NCBI GenBank assembly: GCA_947623805.1
Contig: CANQHZ010000018.1
Coordinates: 1 to 49,022 of the forward strand
Origin: an uncultured Lachnospiraceae bacterium
Lineage (GTDB): Bacteria; Bacillota; Clostridia; Lachnospirales; Lachnospiraceae
Direction: 5' to 3'
Length of the DNA stretch: 49,022 nt
Part shown: positions 18,819 to 27,792 of the stretch, one piece after another
Layout: each line of letters begins with the position of its first letter
How positions within the stretch are numbered: the first letter of the stretch is position 1
Translations under genes and position numbers: made by a program
The notes under the pieces: model-generated
The model's input: only the letters and a program-made list of their open reading frames with translations
What the model was told of the DNA's origin: nothing
Databases searched by the model: none

Positions 18819-20489
18819 ATGGATAATAATATTTCGATAATAGTGTTCTCAAAGGGAAGACCGATGCAGCTTCATGCGTATCTTGAAAGTCTGCTTAGAT
18901 TTTCGGATGCAGGAGAGAACAACATAATGGTATTGTGCTGCGAGACGCAGGGAATCAGGTATGACAAGGTCAGGGAGAAATTTTCCGGCGTAAGATGGCG
19001 GACGGAGAAGAACTTTGAGAAAGACTTAAAAGAGGCGGTTTCAGACGCAGGCGAATATATTATGTTTGGTTGCGACGATGTCGTGTTTACGAGGCGCTTC
19101 AGCCTTGACAAGGCAATGGGATATCTGCGCTCAAAGCCTGATGTGTTTGGATTTAGCATGAGGCTTGGTGAGAATATCAAACCCTTTCCGGCAAATGCCG
19201 TGTATAATGACGGAATAATGGAATGGGATTGGGAGAAGTCGCAGGAGCTGCATTTTGATTATCCGTGGGAGCTTGACTGTACATTGTACAGGAAAGAGGA
19301 TGTTGTCGCCCTGATTGGTCAGGAAGAAAAGACGATTAAAAATCCGAACTATCTGGAGGCAATAGTAAATGCCGACAACAAGAGCCGACTGATAAGCAGA
19401 AAGCACATGGCGTGCAATAAATCTCACGGCTGCGCGGTCGTCATAACTGTAAACAGGGTACAGGACTCATACCAAAACGGATTTGACGACAGTATGCTCA
19501 CGGATATTTATTCGCTTGACAAGCAGTACAATGATGATGACAACTCACTTGACATCGGCAAAATTTCAGAGCTTGAAAGCAATCAGGTCCATGTGGGGGC
19601 GGAATACTTTATCCTGCGTCACGCAGACAAAGGATATTCAGCCCGGAGGCTGCGTCTTAAAAAATATAAAAATATCGTAAGAAGAATAAAAAGTTTTCTC
19701 CAAAAATGTTATAATTATGTAGAACGCCGTGTATACAAAAAAGGTGGTTTCAAAAAAAGGATATTGATTAAGAATACTTATGAAACGCTCAAGGAGCTTA
19801 GAAAGGATGATATAAGCTTTATCAGGATAGGCGAGAGTGAGATTTCAATCATGCAGGGGAAATCAACGCCTGCCCAGCAGTATGATGAAAATCTTGACAG
19901 GCGCCTGCGAGAGATACTTAAGATAAATGACGAAAAACTTAGAGTTGGGATACCGTATTATTTCATATATCCTCAAAAAAATCTCAATCCTTATATAGAA
20001 GTACATTCATTGTCGATTGCTGATAAGCGTAGGTTCCTGCTGCGGCACTGCTCCAAAGGTATGACCTATATAGATGCGTGCATAACTCAGGTGTATCATA
20101 TATATGAGAAATATAGCTTTGAGAAATACTATAAAGCGATTTTTGGCATTTTTAAGGATAAGGACGTGACGGTAATATGCGGCGAGGGTGTATTGGACAA
20201 GCTGCAGAATAGGGTGCTTGATACATGCGCATCTGTCGAGTATCTCTATGCGCCAAGTACGGAGGCATATGCCAGATACGATGAAATACTAAAAGAAGCT
20301 TTGAAGACGGATAAGAGCCGATTGATATGTTTGGCTCTTGGGTCAACCGCAAAGCCGCTGGCATATGATTTGTACCAAAACGGATATCGTGTGTGGGATA
20401 TAGGGCATTTATTAAAGGATTATGATTCGTATAAGAGGCAGACACAGATAACGGAAAGTGAGATAATTCAGTTTTATATGCCGGATTGA
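18819..20489 (+). CDS. Two-domain glycosyltransferase: GT2-like N-terminus fused to GT-D C-terminus
   Basis: About 556 residues. Residues 1-270 are GT-A/GT2-like (ISIIVFSKGRPMQLHAYL, then IMFGCDDVVFTRRF, an acidic metal site). After a basic linker, residues about 300-556 are a DUF1792 GT-D domain (DISFIRIGESEISIMQGKS to RVWDIGHLLKDYDSYK). At the GT-D acidic motif this domain reads ESE where the upstream paralogue reads DGE. I chose ATG 18819 with GAGAGG at 18806-18811; the frame is open from 18753. Two transferases in one chain would add two sugars in sequence. Individual activities are unproven. Confidence 0.8.
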   Translation: MDNNISIIVFSKGRPMQLHAYLESLLRFSDAGENNIMVLCCETQGIRYDKVREKFSGVRWRTEKNFEKDLKEAVSDAGEYIMFGCDDVVFTRRFSLDKAMGYLRSKPDVFGFSMRLGENIKPFPANAVYNDGIMEWDWEKSQELHFDYPWELDCTLYRKEDVVALIGQEEKTIKNPNYLEAIVNADNKSRLISRKHMACNKSHGCAVVITVNRVQDSYQNGFDDSMLTDIYSLDKQYNDDDNSLDIGKISELESNQVHVGAEYFILRHADKGYSARRLRLKKYKNIVRRIKSFLQKCYNYVERRVYKKGGFKKRILIKNTYETLKELRKDDISFIRIGESEISIMQGKSTPAQQYDENLDRRLREILKINDEKLRVGIPYYFIYPQKNLNPYIEVHSLSIADKRRFLLRHCSKGMTYIDACITQVYHIYEKYSFEKYYKAIFGIFKDKDVTVICGEGVLDKLQNRVLDTCASVEYLYAPSTEAYARYDEILKEALKTDKSRLICLALGSTAKPLAYDLYQNGYRVWDIGHLLKDYDSYKRQTQITESEIIQFYMPD

Positions 20490-20516
20490 TGAATTATTTA
20501 GTGATGAGGTTGCAGT

Positions 20517-22265
20517 ATGCTGAAAAAGATTGGTTATGTGCTGGAACGGAAGCAGAAAATAAATATTGTGATTCTCCTTATAATAATGTTTTTCGGGACA
20601 TTTCTTGAATTTTTGGGAGTGTCACTTATTTTGCCACTGGTAAATGTTGCGCTTGACCCTGGTTGTATTGACAGCAAATGGTATTATGTGGCGATAAAAA
20701 ATTATATGGGCTTTAGTAATGCCAGGCAGATGCTGATATTTTTGGCTGTGGTGCTTATAGTGACATATATTGTAAAAAATATATATATTACCATGATGTA
20801 CGATATGCAGTACAGGCTGGTTTATGACAATCAAAGGCGTCTTTCGGTAAAGATGATGAAATGCTATATGAGTCAGGATTATCTGTTTCATGTATCTAAA
20901 AATGTTGCGGAGTTTCAAAGGAATATAACAAGTGATGTAAACGGTTTTTTTACACTTTTGCTGAATTCTTTGCAGTTTGCTGCTGAATTGAGTGTATGTA
21001 TAGTGCTTGTTGTATTTCTTTTTGTGCAGGATATGATGACTACGTTGGCGGTCGCTGCGCTTGCGGTTTTCTTTGGCTCATTTTTGGCTGTGATATATAA
21101 GAAAATTTTGGTAAGAAAGGGAGAGCAAAACAGGGAAATAAATGTCCAGACTGGTAAATGGCTTTTGCAGGCATTTTCTGGCATAAAGGAGATAAAGGTT
21201 GCGAATAATGAAAGTTTTTTTATTCATAACTATGAAAACAACTATAAACAGTTTGCCCTGCTGCAGAGACAGCAGTCAATTCTAAAATTTATTCCGCGCC
21301 CGATTATGGAGGTTGTATGTATTGGCGGATTATTGTTTGCTTTTATTATCAAGCTGCAGTTTAGCGATGCGGATATTAATTCATTTGTTTCCACGCTCTC
21401 GCTGTTTGCGGTAGCTGCTTTCAGGCTTTTGCCGTCGTTTAACCGAATTACGGGGTGCCTTGGAGGAATAATGTTTGACTTGCCGTCTGTAAATGCGATA
21501 TATGAGGATTTACGGGAAATAGAGGATTTAAAACGCTTTCGGATGGATAAAGAGGATGTGTCAGAGCAAATAGAGCTAAAAGAGAACATAAAAATAGAAA
21601 AGCTGTCATTCCGCTATCCGGAAACGGAAAGGTGGATATTGAGGAATGCCGATTTGGAAATACCTAAGAATAAGTCCATCGGACTTATAGGCGCGTCAGG
21701 TGCAGGCAAGACTACATTGGTCGATATAATTCTCGGACTTTTGGAGCCGCAGGAAGGGCGTATTCTGGTAGATGGGAATGATATAAGGAAGCATATGGAT
21801 TCATGGCATAAGAGCATAGGATATATACCGCAGTCCATTTATCTGCTGGATGATACGATAAGAGCCAATATAGCTTTTGGAGTAGAGGACGAGGCGGTTG
21901 ACGAGGAATCGCTTATGGCAGCGCTAAGAGAGGCACAGCTTGAGAAATTTGTTGAAACACTGCCTATGGGGTTGGATACACAAGTGGGCGAGCAGGGAAT
22001 GAAACTGTCAGGTGGACAGCGTCAGAGAATCGGGATAGCAAGAGCCTTGTACCGCAATCCTCAAGTGCTTATACTTGACGAGGCTACTTCTGCGCTGGAC
22101 AATGAGACGGAGCAGGAGGTAATGGCTGCGATAGATGAGCTGCATGGGCAGCGGACGATGATAGTTATAGCTCATAGACTGACGACAATAAAGAACTGTG
22201 ACATCGTATACGAGGTTGGCGATTCGGCAGTGCGTGAGAGAAGTCATCAGGAAATATTTGGATGA
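20517..22265 (+). CDS. Second PglK-like ABC exporter / flippase
   Basis: A 582-residue half-transporter, paralogous to the one at 3999: the same basic N-terminus (ERKQKINIVIL) and early helix (TFLEFLGVSLILPLV), then Walker A GASGAGKTT, signature LSGGQRQRIGIARAL and Walker B LILDEATSALD. All catalytic motifs are intact. Half-transporters dimerise, so the two could form a heterodimer or serve two lipid-linked substrates. It sits directly upstream of the heptose genes. Confidence 0.8.
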   Translation: MLKKIGYVLERKQKINIVILLIIMFFGTFLEFLGVSLILPLVNVALDPGCIDSKWYYVAIKNYMGFSNARQMLIFLAVVLIVTYIVKNIYITMMYDMQYRLVYDNQRRLSVKMMKCYMSQDYLFHVSKNVAEFQRNITSDVNGFFTLLLNSLQFAAELSVCIVLVVFLFVQDMMTTLAVAALAVFFGSFLAVIYKKILVRKGEQNREINVQTGKWLLQAFSGIKEIKVANNESFFIHNYENNYKQFALLQRQQSILKFIPRPIMEVVCIGGLLFAFIIKLQFSDADINSFVSTLSLFAVAAFRLLPSFNRITGCLGGIMFDLPSVNAIYEDLREIEDLKRFRMDKEDVSEQIELKENIKIEKLSFRYPETERWILRNADLEIPKNKSIGLIGASGAGKTTLVDIILGLLEPQEGRILVDGNDIRKHMDSWHKSIGYIPQSIYLLDDTIRANIAFGVEDEAVDEESLMAALREAQLEKFVETLPMGLDTQVGEQGMKLSGGQRQRIGIARALYRNPQVLILDEATSALDNETEQEVMAAIDELHGQRTMIVIAHRLTTIKNCDIVYEVGDSAVRERSHQEIFG

Positions 22266-22340
22266 GAAGCTTAGAGACGATATTTGGTGCAGGCAGAGGC
22301 TTTTATAATTAAATTATTAGGAACGGAAATTAAAACAATA

Positions 22341-23318
22341 ATGGAAATAAAAAAGATAATCAAGGAAAATTTTGATAAAAAAAAGATACTCGTTATTGGC
22401 GACCTGATGGTTGACGAATATATTCTTGGGAGTGTAAGCAGGATATCGCCGGAGGCGCCGGTCCCTATATTAAACTATAAGGGGCGTGAGAAGAATGCCG
22501 GAGGGGCGGCTAATGTGGCATTGAACATAAATGCGCTTGGAGGCGGTGTCATTATGGCTGGAGTGGCGGCAGAAGATGAAAACGGTCAATGGTTAAGGCG
22601 ATTCCTGCACGATAACGGGATTGACACGTCAGGCATTGTGGAAGAAAAAAATAAAAGGACAACTGTAAAAACAAGATTTGCGACCAAGGGACAGCAGCTG
22701 CTTAGGATGGACTGGGAGGACAACAGGGGCATCATGACAGATACCAGACAGAGACTGCTTGAATGTATTGCTCTACGAGTAAAAGAACTGAATGGGGTAG
22801 TCATTTCGGATTACTGCAAGGGTGTGTTTGCAGATGCTGATTTCGTGAAAGAGATAATAAAATTATGCAGCGATAATGGCATCATAATAGCGATAGATTC
22901 AAAAAGCCGCAATATCGAAGCCTTTGCAGGGGCCGATTTTGTAAAACCGAATAATCTTGAGCTGGAAAATGCTGTCAGCATAAAAATAACGGATGATGCA
23001 TCGCTTGATGAGGCAGGCGCGAAATATCTTCGGTTATCACGGGCAAAAAATGTGATTGTGACAAGAGGGGCGAATGGCATTTCCATATTTTCACCTGGCA
23101 ATAAAAGGCGTGATTATGCGTCAAGGGCAATTCAGGTGTTTGATGTCACAGGGGCGGGCGATACAGTCATAAGCGCCGTTACACTGGGGCTTACGAGTGG
23201 GTTATCTATTGATGAGTCAGTCATGCTGGCAAATGCAGCGGCGGGAATTGTTATAGGTAAACGAGGCACTGCCGTGGTTTCAATGGAAGAATTGCTGAAG
23301 AAAATAGATGAAGGATAA
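22341..23318 (+). CDS. hldA: D-glycero-beta-D-manno-heptose-7-phosphate kinase (HldA/RfaE1-like)
   Basis: A 325-residue PfkB/ribokinase-family sugar kinase, equal to the N-terminal half of E. coli HldE. It phosphorylates heptose-7-phosphate at C1. VIGDLMVDEYILGSVSRISP and EAPVPIL are HldE-type substrate motifs; NAGGAANVALNINALG follows; the anion-hole/catalytic block is VTGAGDTV. A PfkB kinase, not a GHMP (HddA) kinase, points to the beta-anomer, ADP-heptose branch. ATG 22341 is the likely start; the frame is open from 22284 but without a ribosome site. It begins a heptose operon with hldC, gmhB, a GT9 gene and gmhA. Confidence 0.88.
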   Translation: MEIKKIIKENFDKKKILVIGDLMVDEYILGSVSRISPEAPVPILNYKGREKNAGGAANVALNINALGGGVIMAGVAAEDENGQWLRRFLHDNGIDTSGIVEEKNKRTTVKTRFATKGQQLLRMDWEDNRGIMTDTRQRLLECIALRVKELNGVVISDYCKGVFADADFVKEIIKLCSDNGIIIAIDSKSRNIEAFAGADFVKPNNLELENAVSIKITDDASLDEAGAKYLRLSRAKNVIVTRGANGISIFSPGNKRRDYASRAIQVFDVTGAGDTVISAVTLGLTSGLSIDESVMLANAAAGIVIGKRGTAVVSMEELLKKIDEG

Positions 23319-23321
23319 TAA

Positions 23322-23807
23322 ATGAAGGATAAAATTGTAAGCTTGGAAAGGCTAAAAACCATAGTCGCAGGTTTAAAAGAAAATGGAAAGAAAGTTATAT
23401 CGACAAGCGGGTGCTTTGACATACTTCATGCCGGTCATGTGACATATTTGGAGGAAGCGAAGACAAAGGGAGATATACTTATAGTATTGTTAAATTCCGA
23501 CAGTTCTGTGAGAACGTTAAAGGGAGAAAAGCGCCCGATAGTGTCCGAAATGGAAAGAGCGATTGTGATTGCGGGGCTTGCCTGTGTGGACTATGTGTGC
23601 ATATTTGATGACAAAACTCCCTGTGCCATTATAGAGAAAATACAGCCTGACATAGTGATAAAAGGCGGAGATTATAATGGAAAATGGATTCCTGAGATGG
23701 ACAGCGTCAAGACATATGGTGGCAGTGTCGCCTATGTAAGTGTGGTGGATGGGTTGTCAACCACGAATATAGTCGACAAGATAAAGGAACTTAATAGAAA
23801 TGAATAA
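23322..23807 (+). CDS. hldC: D-glycero-beta-D-manno-heptose 1-phosphate adenylyltransferase (HldC/RfaE2-like)
   Basis: A 161-residue nucleotidyltransferase, equal to the C-terminal half of E. coli HldE. It joins heptose-1-phosphate to AMP to make ADP-D-glycero-D-manno-heptose. STSGCFDILHAGHVTYL holds the HxGH catalytic motif; LNSDSSVRTLKGEKRPI and the C-terminal DGLSTTNIVDKI (the ISTTxxI-type motif) complete the fold. Separate kinase and transferase genes are usual outside enterobacteria. It starts two bases after the hldA stop codon and overlaps gmhB by eight bases. Confidence 0.9.
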   Translation: MKDKIVSLERLKTIVAGLKENGKKVISTSGCFDILHAGHVTYLEEAKTKGDILIVLLNSDSSVRTLKGEKRPIVSEMERAIVIAGLACVDYVCIFDDKTPCAIIEKIQPDIVIKGGDYNGKWIPEMDSVKTYGGSVAYVSVVDGLSTTNIVDKIKELNRNE

Positions 23808-24342
23808 AGCAATATTTTTAGATAGAGACGGAACAATAAATGTGGAAGTTCATTTTCTTCATGAAATAGAAAAGCTGAAATTTATTGACGGAGTGCCGCA
23901 GGCATTGTCGAAACTAAAACAATTGGGGTATAAGCTGATTGTTATTTCGAATCAATCGGGAATTGCAAGAGGGTATTATGGGGCGGATGACGTCGAGAAG
24001 CTGCATGGATATATGAATGACAGGCTTTCTAAGGTGGGGGGAGAAATTGACGCGTTTTATTATTGCCCTCATGATGAAAAAGCAAATTGCGACTGCAGAA
24101 AGCCTAAACCGGGACTGATTAAAAGAGCTGCCACAGACTGGGACATAGATTTGGGACAGTCATATATGGTGGGAGATAAAGAAACAGATATCATCGCGGC
24201 GCAGAATGCGGGCTGTGGATACGGACTTGTGCTAAGCGGGCATACTGTTCCGGATGACATTATCGGGAGATATTCCGGACATATATATGAAAACCTGTAT
24301 GATTTTGCGGAAACGATAGAGAAACGGGGAGGTGCATATTGA
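23800..24342 (+). CDS. gmhB: D-glycero-D-manno-heptose 1,7-bisphosphate 7-phosphatase (GmhB)
   Basis: A 180-residue HAD-superfamily phosphatase. FLDRDGTIN is the catalytic DxD motif, VISNQSGIARGYY is motif II, and the four-Cys/His zinc-type loop CPHDEKANCDCRKPKPG is the GmhB hallmark, followed by MVGDKETDI. It removes the 7-phosphate between the kinase and adenylyltransferase steps. A run of six G lies at 24036-24041, in frame. It overlaps hldC by eight bases and the GT9 gene by one base, so the set is translationally coupled. Confidence 0.9.
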   Translation: MNKAIFLDRDGTINVEVHFLHEIEKLKFIDGVPQALSKLKQLGYKLIVISNQSGIARGYYGADDVEKLHGYMNDRLSKVGGEIDAFYYCPHDEKANCDCRKPKPGLIKRAATDWDIDLGQSYMVGDKETDIIAAQNAGCGYGLVLSGHTVPDDIIGRYSGHIYENLYDFAETIEKRGGAY

Positions 24343-25553
24343 TGCGTGGCAAGATAGACAAACTAAGACGCTGGGCAAATATATGGCTCTCTCAATTTAA
24401 AGTGCTGAAAATGGAAAACGCAAGGCCGCTAAATACTGATAATAATGCTGTGGTTCTGATTAAGATGGATGCAATCGGAGATTTTATCATATGGCTTGAC
24501 AGTGCCGCCGAATACAGAAGAATTTACAACGGCAAAAAGCTGACGCTGGTGTGCAACAGTGTGTGTGAAGATATCGCAAAGCATGTGCAGCTGTTTGACG
24601 AAATTATTTCGGTAAACAGCAGAAAGTTCGAGGCGGACAATAAATATAAAGAGACGATACTGAACCAGGTTAGGAATATGAACTTTGACATTTTGCTGCA
24701 GACGGAATTTTCAAGGACTTTGGATATGGACATATTGGCATGCAATATTCCCGCGAGCAAAAAAATAGCCTTTGTGGCTGACGATTCAAGGATGAATCTC
24801 AGCAGATATATAACTTTTAAGAAAATAAAGAAAAGGTTGGATGCAGTATATGATTTGTTGATTCCGTCCGGCAAAAAAAGAATGATGGAGCTGGAAAGAA
24901 ATGCGGAATTTGTCAGAGGGCTTGGTTATGAGTTTCAGGCAGGATTTTCCGAATTGCCCAGGTTAAAGAATATAAGCAACGACATCGTACCTCAAGCGCA
25001 GTATGTCGTTATTTTTCCGGGCGGCAGCGCAAAAAAGAAAATGTGGCCGATTGGCAGGTACGCTCAGATAGGAGAGTATATAGTCAATGAAAAAAATACG
25101 GACATATATTTGTGCGGCAGCAAGAATGAGGAATACCTGTATGACGATTTTATGAAGTGTGTGTCGGACAGCTCTGTCAGAGCGCGCATCCACAACTATT
25201 TTGGTAAGACAAGCTTGCTTGAGCTGGCTGAGGTTATAAGAAACGCCAAATTACTCATAAGTAATGACACAAGCGGAATACATTTTGCCGCGGCGGTAGA
25301 CACAAAGGGAATCTGTTTGTATGGTGAATTTGACTATGGCAGATTTCTCCCATATAAATGCGAACGTGACTGTTCGCAGCATAACCCGATTATCATATGC
25401 AGTGCAGGAATGGATTGCGCAGGCTGTTCGGGCAAGGGCGGAATCACTAAGGAATGCAGGAAAAATCTGTCGAAAACAGGAAGATATCTTTGCATTGACA
25501 ATATACAGATTAATCAGGTGACGGATTCCATTACGGAGCTTATGGCTTTATAG
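24342..25553 (+). CDS. GT9 family (heptosyltransferase-like) glycosyltransferase
   Basis: About 403 residues with the GT-B fold of ADP-heptose:LPS heptosyltransferases: VVLIKMDAIGDFIIWLDS at the N-terminus, VVIFPGGSAKKKMWP at the start of the donor domain, and LISNDTSGIHFAAAV as the donor-binding block. Lying inside the heptose genes, it is the obvious user of the ADP-heptose. The C-terminus has about six closely spaced Cys (near CERDC, MDCAGC, KEC, YLC). ATG 24342 follows GGGGAGG at 24326-24332; TTG 24339 is also possible. Heptose as donor is inferred from context. Confidence 0.82.
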   Translation: MRGKIDKLRRWANIWLSQFKVLKMENARPLNTDNNAVVLIKMDAIGDFIIWLDSAAEYRRIYNGKKLTLVCNSVCEDIAKHVQLFDEIISVNSRKFEADNKYKETILNQVRNMNFDILLQTEFSRTLDMDILACNIPASKKIAFVADDSRMNLSRYITFKKIKKRLDAVYDLLIPSGKKRMMELERNAEFVRGLGYEFQAGFSELPRLKNISNDIVPQAQYVVIFPGGSAKKKMWPIGRYAQIGEYIVNEKNTDIYLCGSKNEEYLYDDFMKCVSDSSVRARIHNYFGKTSLLELAEVIRNAKLLISNDTSGIHFAAAVDTKGICLYGEFDYGRFLPYKCERDCSQHNPIIICSAGMDCAGCSGKGGITKECRKNLSKTGRYLCIDNIQINQVTDSITELMAL

Positions 25554-25606
25554 CGCATACCACTCAAATGCGGCAGGTAATAAAAAATATATTAGAGGAT
25601 AATTAA

Positions 25607-26215
25607 ATGACAAAATATAGTAACAATAATGATTATGCGAATGATTACTTTTACGAAAGGACGACGGCGCATATAGATGTTTTCCAAAAAATAGCATTGG
25701 ATAAAGACCTTATAAGCGATATTATAGAAATTTGCGATAAAATAATATGCGCTTTGAAAAATAAGGGAGGAATATATCTGTGCGGAAATGGCGGGAGCGC
25801 GGCGGACGCTCAGCATATTGCGGCAGAGTTTGTCAGCAGGTTTTATAAGGAGCGTCCTGGGATGAATGCAGAGGCGCTTTCTGTGAATACATCTATACTT
25901 ACGGCGATAGGCAATGACTATGAGTTTGACAAGATTTTTTCACGTCAGCTTGAGGCTAAGGCAAAAGCAGGAGACGTGTTGATAGGCATAAGTACAAGCG
26001 GAAGTTCAAAAAACGTGTTGGAGGCATTGAAATATGCCGGGAATCATGGTATTTTATCCGTTTTGCTTACGGGAGGTTTTGATAAGCCTGAATTAAAAGG
26101 CGCTGCTGATTATATAATTAAAGTGCCATCTACGGATACACCCAGGATTCAGGAGGCGCATATATTTATTGGACATGTGATGGCTGAATATGTTGAGCAT
26201 GAGATGTTTGGATGA
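25607..26215 (+). CDS. gmhA: Sedoheptulose-7-phosphate isomerase (GmhA)
   Basis: A 202-residue SIS-domain isomerase that converts sedoheptulose-7-phosphate to D-glycero-D-manno-heptose-7-phosphate, the first step to ADP-heptose. CGNGGSAADAQHIAAEFVSR is the GmhA signature (phosphate loop and zinc-site residues), followed by ISTSGSSKNV and IQEAHIFIGH. With hldA, hldC and gmhB this completes the four-enzyme path to ADP-D-glycero-D-manno-heptose. No HldD epimerase is present. AGAGGA precedes ATG. Confidence 0.92.
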   Translation: MTKYSNNNDYANDYFYERTTAHIDVFQKIALDKDLISDIIEICDKIICALKNKGGIYLCGNGGSAADAQHIAAEFVSRFYKERPGMNAEALSVNTSILTAIGNDYEFDKIFSRQLEAKAKAGDVLIGISTSGSSKNVLEALKYAGNHGILSVLLTGGFDKPELKGAADYIIKVPSTDTPRIQEAHIFIGHVMAEYVEHEMFG

Positions 26216-26256
26216 TTTAATATAAAAGTAAAAGAGCGGGAATGGGAGGAAATGAT

Positions 26257-27699
26257 ATGGTTAAATTGAGTAATAATAGACGCGTGAATATAATAATAGC
26301 AGTATTGGCTATTGTTACATGCTGTTTTTTTTCAATATATACTTATACTGACATAATTCTGACAACAGGGCACAGTATCAAGCTGTGGTACATAATTTTT
26401 GGAGAAGGGTCAATAGGAAATTTCTATTCAATACCATATCCGTTGGATACCAGCTTGGGATGCGGAGCATATGATTTCTTTATATACATTATTTTTGCGA
26501 TATGGGATTTGCCATTATTTATATATGAAAAGATATCACATGTAAGCTTTAAGGACAACTATATAACGCTGCTGTATGCCAAAGCTATTCTGCTGTTGTT
26601 TTTGACATTATGTGCAATTCAAATAAACAGGTTGGCGATAAAGATAACGAATGACAAAGAAAAGGCAAACTGGAGTGTGTTCGCATTTGTGTTTTCAACC
26701 ATGGTTTCTGAGGCTGTGGTTATTATAGGCGGGTATGACGTAATATCAATATTTTTTACGCTGTGCGGAATAGAAGGCTATTTGGAAAATAAAAATAAGA
26801 AATTTTTATTTTATTTTGCGTGCGCTATAGCCTGTAAAATGTTTGCGATTTTCATATTTGTGCCGTTGATTCTCCTCAAATGGAAAAAACTGCGGCAGGT
26901 GATATGGCGGTTGATTGCGGGAATAGGATTTATTGCAGTGCCCAAAATATGTTTTATATTGTATGGAAGACTGACGGCGGTAAGCAATATGGATAATGTG
27001 TCAGTTTCACAAGGCTCTGTCTCGGTATCGGATGTCATATCACATTCAGGATATCTATATTATTTATGGGGGGGGGGCGAGGCCCCCTTGCAGATGGCTA
27101 CGATGCCTTTGTTTTTTGGGCTTGTTTTTATATTGTGGTTTTGGTGCTGGTTTAATAGGAAACAATTATCAGACAGAATTATCATATATATATGTCTGCT
27201 GTCCATGTCAGCGTTTATTTTGACATGTTATACGCATCCGCAATGGGTTATTTTGATTATGCCGTACATTGCGTTGCTTGAGTGCTTTGATTGGAAAAAC
27301 ATTCCGCAAAAACTGTTCCTTGAGGTGAGCATGGGAATTGGTCATGTATTATGGTCGGCAAGATGTGCGTCATGGTGCTATGGTTACAATATTGTAAATA
27401 ATATGCTTAATATCGAGGAAGATTCGACGGATTTTTGGTTTATGGGAATACCGAATTTTGTCGGTAAACTGGCTGATATGGTCGGAGTTTCGATAGATAA
27501 TGTCTGGATATTGATTAGAAACATATATGATGTTGCTTTTATATTATTATTGATTTATTTATTTCCCAAGTCCCAATCAGAGGCGAATTTTACGGGAAAT
27601 GAGGAGAAATGTTTTTGCATAAAGGCGGTTTGCGGTGTATTGGTATTATTGATACCTCTGTTGGGTGTATATATAAGATTTAATTATTACAGTTTATAA
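26257..27699 (+). CDS. Polytopic membrane glycosyltransferase (GT87/DUF2029-like), poly-G tract gene
   Basis: About 480 residues with some ten hydrophobic segments, resembling GT-C mannosyl/arabinosyl-type transferases. The first external loop carries PYPLDTSLGCGAYDFF. A run of ten G at 27068-27077 encodes W271-GGG in the middle of the protein. It is in frame here; a one-base slip either way leads to a stop within about 25 to 50 codons. GGAGGA at 26245-26250 fixes ATG 26257. The gene is AT-rich like the other ten-G gene. The family is uncertain; the membrane topology is clear. Confidence 0.65.
   Translation: MVKLSNNRRVNIIIAVLAIVTCCFFSIYTYTDIILTTGHSIKLWYIIFGEGSIGNFYSIPYPLDTSLGCGAYDFFIYIIFAIWDLPLFIYEKISHVSFKDNYITLLYAKAILLLFLTLCAIQINRLAIKITNDKEKANWSVFAFVFSTMVSEAVVIIGGYDVISIFFTLCGIEGYLENKNKKFLFYFACAIACKMFAIFIFVPLILLKWKKLRQVIWRLIAGIGFIAVPKICFILYGRLTAVSNMDNVSVSQGSVSVSDVISHSGYLYYLWGGGEAPLQMATMPLFFGLVFILWFWCWFNRKQLSDRIIIYICLLSMSAFILTCYTHPQWVILIMPYIALLECFDWKNIPQKLFLEVSMGIGHVLWSARCASWCYGYNIVNNMLNIEEDSTDFWFMGIPNFVGKLADMVGVSIDNVWILIRNIYDVAFILLLIYLFPKSQSEANFTGNEEKCFCIKAVCGVLVLLIPLLGVYIRFNYYSL
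27068..27077 (+). repeat. Poly-G tract (10 G) inside the membrane glycosyltransferase gene
   Basis: Ten consecutive G encode W271 and the following glycines. It is followed by CGAGGCCCCC, which could pair with part of the tract. Both shifted frames run into stops inside the gene. This makes it a candidate on/off slippage site. Confidence 0.9.
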
Positions 27700-27758
27700 T
27701 TCTGTTGTTTGCGTTAAGTGTGTAATAAATATAAAACGATATTCATATGATTAAAGTC

Positions 27759-27780
27759 AATAGTGTAATAATAGTGTAAT
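27759..27780 (+). repeat. Perfect tandem 11-bp direct repeat upstream of a promoter
   Basis: AATAGTGTAAT occurs twice with no gap (27759-27769 and 27770-27780). The repeat period is close to one helical turn, and the pair ends 12 bases before the -35 element at 27793. This position and phasing suit a regulator binding on one face of the DNA. No regulator gene is visible in the window. Confidence 0.6.
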
Positions 27781-27792
27781 AGAAACATATAA

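Noticed and set aside
26996-27223. 75-codon + strand frame overlapping the ten-G tract as a separate small gene
   Set aside because: It is the minus-one frame of the membrane transferase; it shows where a slipped product would end but has no ribosome site.
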